Shown here in pieces: positions 5,447-8,215 of a DNA stretch of 8,215 nt (positions are counted from its first letter, which is position 1; every line of letters begins with the position of its first letter). The notes beneath the pieces were generated by a model. That model was given only the letters and a program-made list of their open reading frames with translations, was not told where the DNA came from and made no database searches. The position numbers and the translations under genes were made by a program. The DNA comes from an uncultured Bacteroidota bacterium. GTDB lineage: Bacteria; Bacteroidota; Bacteroidia; B-17B0; Aurantibacillaceae. The stretch lies in assembly GCA_937868675.1 (NCBI GenBank), contig CALMNJ010000185.1:1-8215 (forward strand). The letters are read 5' to 3'.

Positions 5447-6187
5447 TTAAGCTTTTAAAGCCTCTTCAAATTCATCGAGGCGGTATTTTGAAAGTTTGGC
5501 CACAATGTTTTGGCTTAACGAAATTTCGCCGGCTGAGCGGTTAAAGTTTTTAATGGAGCGCAGGTTGATAATCCAGGATTTATGCGAACGGAAAAAGTTT
5601 TTATTTTCGGCCAGTAATTTTTCAAAATGTTTAAGGTTTTTACTGGCAATGTATTTTTTTTCGGCTGTATATAGTGTGCTGTAAGATTCCTGCGCCTCAA
5701 TGGCAATAATTTTATCGAGCGGCACAATGTGTTGTTGCCCTTTATCGCTTACAATTATGTTTTTTATTTCTTTATTCCTTAGGGTGTCGCTTAACACAGT
5801 AAGTTGTTCGTTGGCATCTTTGTTCTTCTGTTCTTTGGCTCTATCAACGGCACTTTTTAAACGTTCAATTGAAACGGGTTTTAACAGATAATCGAGTGCG
5901 GCAATTTCAAAGGCTTTTATGGCATAATAATCATAAGCGGTAACAAAAATTATTTTGAAATTTACTTCGCTAAAAAAATTAACTATTTCATAGCCTGCGT
6001 AATTAGGCATTTCAATATCCAGAAAAACGATATCGGGCGTGTTTAGTTTAATAGCTTCCACAGCCTGTAATACATTTTCGCATTTGGCAATTAATTCCAC
6101 TTCGGGACAAAAACGGACAAGTAAATTTTCCAAAACATCACGGGCGCTCTCTTCGTCGTCGGCTAATATGGCTTTAAGCCTTTTCAT
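5447..6187 (-). CDS. LytTR-family response regulator
   Basis: A 246-residue cytoplasmic transcription regulator of the LytR/AlgR type. The receiver domain spans about residues 4-120. It has the acidic pair D10-D11, phosphoacceptor D57 in FLDIEMP, the switch residue T83 in FVTAYD and K103 in LLKPV, so it should be phosphorylatable. A short linker leads to a LytTR DNA-binding domain (about 142-243) with the typical IIAIEAQESYSTLYT, KNLKHFEKLL and FFRSHKSWIINL motifs. The ATG at 6187 begins right at the first beta strand (MKRLKAILADDEE), so the start is secure. It lies 73 bp downstream of the histidine kinase gene on the same strand with no terminator between, the usual kinase-regulator operon. 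LytTR proteins normally bind paired direct repeats upstream of target promoters; the adjacent exported-protein genes are candidate targets. Confidence 0.95.
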   Translation of the reverse strand: MKRLKAILADDEESARDVLENLLVRFCPEVELIAKCENVLQAVEAIKLNTPDIVFLDIEMPNYAGYEIVNFFSEVNFKIIFVTAYDYYAIKAFEIAALDYLLKPVSIERLKSAVDRAKEQKNKDANEQLTVLSDTLRNKEIKNIIVSDKGQQHIVPLDKIIAIEAQESYSTLYTAEKKYIASKNLKHFEKLLAENKNFFRSHKSWIINLRSIKNFNRSAGEISLSQNIVAKLSKYRLDEFEEALKA

Positions 6188-6233
6188 CGTATAAAATTAA
6201 AACTCAGGTGTTACTTGTTGTTTATTTATTTAG

Positions 6234-6243
6234 CAAGCGCTTG
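6234..6243. repeat. 10-bp palindrome in the kinase-regulator gap
   Basis: CAAGCGCTTG is a perfect palindrome 17 bp past the kinase stop codon. On the plus strand it is followed by a run of T, but the stem is too short for a terminator and no plus-strand gene ends here. It could be a protein-binding site or chance. Confidence 0.25.
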
Positions 6244-6260
6244 TTTTTTTTATTAACGGA

Positions 6261-8215
6261 TTAAAATCTTTGTTTAAACGGAATATTAATAGTTACTCTG
6301 GTGCCACCATCTTCGTGAATGTCCTGGTAATAAAACCCGAACTCTTTGTTAAAGGTTTTACTTAAAATTTCAAACCGTTTTTTAATGGCTTTACCCGAAA
6401 AGGATTCGTGGCTTTGTCCCTGCCTTTGTTTTATTTGTTTGGCCTTATCGCGCCCAATTCCATTGTCTTCAATCATACAAAGGAGTTTTTCGTTTAACGT
6501 AAAGTTAATGGTCAGATTTTTTTGGCCTTCTTTGTGTAGCAGCCCGTGCACCAAAGCGTTTTCAATAAAGGGTTGTATAAGCATTGGTGGAATCTGAATA
6601 TCGCTAATAGTATTAAAATTAATTGTGTAATTGAAGTCTTTTTTAAAGCGGAGTTTTTCGAGCGATAAGTATAATTCGAGTAATTTAATTTCCTGTTCAA
6701 AATCAATAAAGTCTTTGTCGGAATAACTTAAGGTGCGCCTTACTAAATCGGAAAAAGTGCTAATGTAGGAATACGAATTTTCAATATCCTGTTTAAGAAT
6801 TAAATCCTGTATTGAATTGAGTGAATTAAAAATAAAATGCGGGTTCATTTGTGATTGAATGGCGGTGAGTTTAGAGGCGTTTAACTCATTTATTTGTTGC
6901 GCTTTTTTGTTTTGAATATTAAGTTGCCAACGGTAAACCATAAACATTAACAAAAAAACAATAAGGGTGGTGATACCAATAAACCAGGGTCGTAAATAAA
7001 ACGGAGATTCAATGGTAAACGAGTAAGATATGACATTACTGAACTGACCATTTTTTTCGGCTTTTACCATAAAGGTGTATGAACCCGGTGCCAGTGAGTT
7101 ATACAAAATCTGATTGCCGTTGTAATTGTTTACGTGCCATTTATCATCATTACCTTCGAGTTTATAATGGTAGTAAATATTTTCACGATTACGCAGGGTG
7201 GGGGTTCTTAAGGTAAATTGAATTTTTCGTTGCTGACTGTTAAAGTTGGTAACAGAGCTGGTAATAATACTAATATCATTTACCTGGATATCGTTTAATT
7301 TTATTTCGGGTGGAGAGTTTTTGTAGAGCAAACTATCTAAATTTATTTGTTGTACACCATTGGTAAGGCATACATACAACAAATTGCGATCGGCTACAAA
7401 ATCTATCACCCGGTTAAACGAAACCCCCTGAGATGAGCTTAAAACATTGATGAGCTTTCCGTTTAAATCAAACTCAAATAGTCCCTTATTGCATTTGGCA
7501 ATAATTTGATCATTGTTAATAATAAATTTAGAGAAAACTTCTTTGTTACCATTTATCAATAAGGGCAAGGTTCCGGTTACTTTGTTGTTTTCGATAATAA
7601 GCAAACCGCCTTTTTTATCCGCGGCATATATTTTGCCTTTATAATAGCGCAGTAAATTTGGATACAGTTCTTCGTTCTGATAAGTAATTTCTTCGGAGTC
7701 TTCATTTTCTTTAATTAAAAACAACCCGTCGGATGTTGCCGCATAAAGCGCTTTGTTTTGTGTGTTAAAGGCCAGTGTGTAAATGCGGTTGCTAAAGCCC
7801 CTTATATTTTGACAGTTAAAATTACCATTGCCTGAAATGTTACATTTTACTATACCTCTGTTTGTACCCAGATAAAAAATAGTTTCAGATACTATCGCCA
7901 CATCTTTAAGTGAAGCGTAATGTATCAGGGTTACAGAATTGTTTTTTTTATGATAAGCGTAGATGTGATTATTCTCAAAAATGACGTAAGGAAATTTTAA
8001 TTCGGAAAAAATATGCGGAATCGGACTTTTATTCTGGTTAAAGAGTGTTTGAACATTATCATTTGTATATTTAAGCAGAGAGCCTTTTGAGGAGCCCAGT
8101 AACAAACCAACTTCAGAATCGTAAAGCATTGAAATGGCCGGATTGTCCTTAAACGAATGAATAAAGTCAGGAACACGCATATCAGGTATTACCAAAATAC
8201 CTTTGTCAAACGTGC
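6261..8215 (-). CDS. Sensor histidine kinase, propeller/Y_Y_Y sensor with LytS-type kinase (5' end outside window)
   Basis: The frame is open to the window edge, so the N-terminus is missing; 650 residues are visible (numbered from codon 8211-8213). A TTG at 8193-8195 is an internal codon, not a convincing start. Residues 1-300 show repeating beta-propeller blades (for example LLLGSSKG, FYLGTNRG, ALYAATSDG, LYVCLTNG). Residues about 340-401 match the Y_Y_Y domain (YYHYKLEGNDDKWH, then LAPGSYTFMVKA). One membrane helix lies at about 410-429. The kinase part has the His_kinase motif QMNPHFIFNSLNSIQ with phospho-accepting H459, the N box IENALVHG (N552), the G1 box EDNGIGRD (D583, G585, G587) and the final DGGTRVTINIP. 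The propeller should be periplasmic and the kinase cytoplasmic. This is the Bacteroidota arrangement in which an extracellular signal leads to phosphorylation of a LytTR regulator, here encoded next door. The ligand is unknown. Confidence 0.93.
   Translation of the reverse strand, partial: TFDKGILVIPDMRVPDFIHSFKDNPAISMLYDSEVGLLLGSSKGSLLKYTNDNVQTLFNQNKSPIPHIFSELKFPYVIFENNHIYAYHKKNNSVTLIHYASLKDVAIVSETIFYLGTNRGIVKCNISGNGNFNCQNIRGFSNRIYTLAFNTQNKALYAATSDGLFLIKENEDSEEITYQNEELYPNLLRYYKGKIYAADKKGGLLIIENNKVTGTLPLLINGNKEVFSKFIINNDQIIAKCNKGLFEFDLNGKLINVLSSSQGVSFNRVIDFVADRNLLYVCLTNGVQQINLDSLLYKNSPPEIKLNDIQVNDISIITSSVTNFNSQQRKIQFTLRTPTLRNRENIYYHYKLEGNDDKWHVNNYNGNQILYNSLAPGSYTFMVKAEKNGQFSNVISYSFTIESPFYLRPWFIGITTLIVFLLMFMVYRWQLNIQNKKAQQINELNASKLTAIQSQMNPHFIFNSLNSIQDLILKQDIENSYSYISTFSDLVRRTLSYSDKDFIDFEQEIKLLELYLSLEKLRFKKDFNYTINFNTISDIQIPPMLIQPFIENALVHGLLHKEGQKNLTINFTLNEKLLCMIEDNGIGRDKAKQIKQRQGQSHESFSGKAIKKRFEILSKTFNKEFGFYYQDIHEDGGTRVTINIPFKQRF

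Noticed and set aside
8193..8195. TTG as the true start of the histidine kinase
   Set aside because: The frame remains open to the window edge, and a propeller sensor of this type normally has a signal peptide and more blades upstream.

Overview
The window looks like chromosomal DNA of a Bacteroidota (Bacteroidetes) species. The reasons are AT-rich sequence, start codons preceded by A-rich tracts instead of clear Shine-Dalgarno sites, signal peptides cleaved before Ala-Gln type junctions, a WG-repeat exported protein, and a LytS-type kinase with a beta-propeller/Y_Y_Y sensor paired with a LytTR regulator. All six well-supported genes lie on the minus strand, so transcription runs from high to low coordinates. 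I see no tRNA, rRNA, CRISPR array, transposase or origin.

From right to left: (a) 8215-6261 is the 3' part of a sensor histidine kinase (propeller, Y_Y_Y domain, one membrane helix, His-kinase and ATPase domains), cut by the window edge. (b) 6187-5447 is its likely partner, a LytTR-type response regulator, 73 bp downstream. (c) 5354-4386 is a 322-residue exported protein of unknown family, followed by a strong intrinsic terminator (4359-4321). (d) 4222-2090 is a 710-residue exported protein with seven WG-type repeats. (e) 2089-1764 is a gene-free stretch rich in inverted repeats. (f) 1763-1146 is a COG2085-type NAD(P)-binding oxidoreductase. (g) 1069-47 is a bestrophin/UPF0187-family membrane protein. 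The last two genes are visibly less AT-rich than the rest and look like an unrelated housekeeping neighbourhood.

The most interesting part is 2090-6187. The two exported proteins appear to be diverged tandem paralogs. They share a C-terminal module of about 70 residues (N, PG, Cys, NCG and N-x-S in register), an internal DSVNG motif and a similar mature N-terminus. The larger one looks like the smaller with a block of WG repeats inserted before the C-terminal module. A 31-bp element, 26 of 31 positions identical, lies at almost the same distance upstream of both start codons (51 and 53 bp gaps). This suggests a two-component system next to a co-regulated pair of secreted or envelope proteins. 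The regulatory link is inference; the sequence similarities are read directly.
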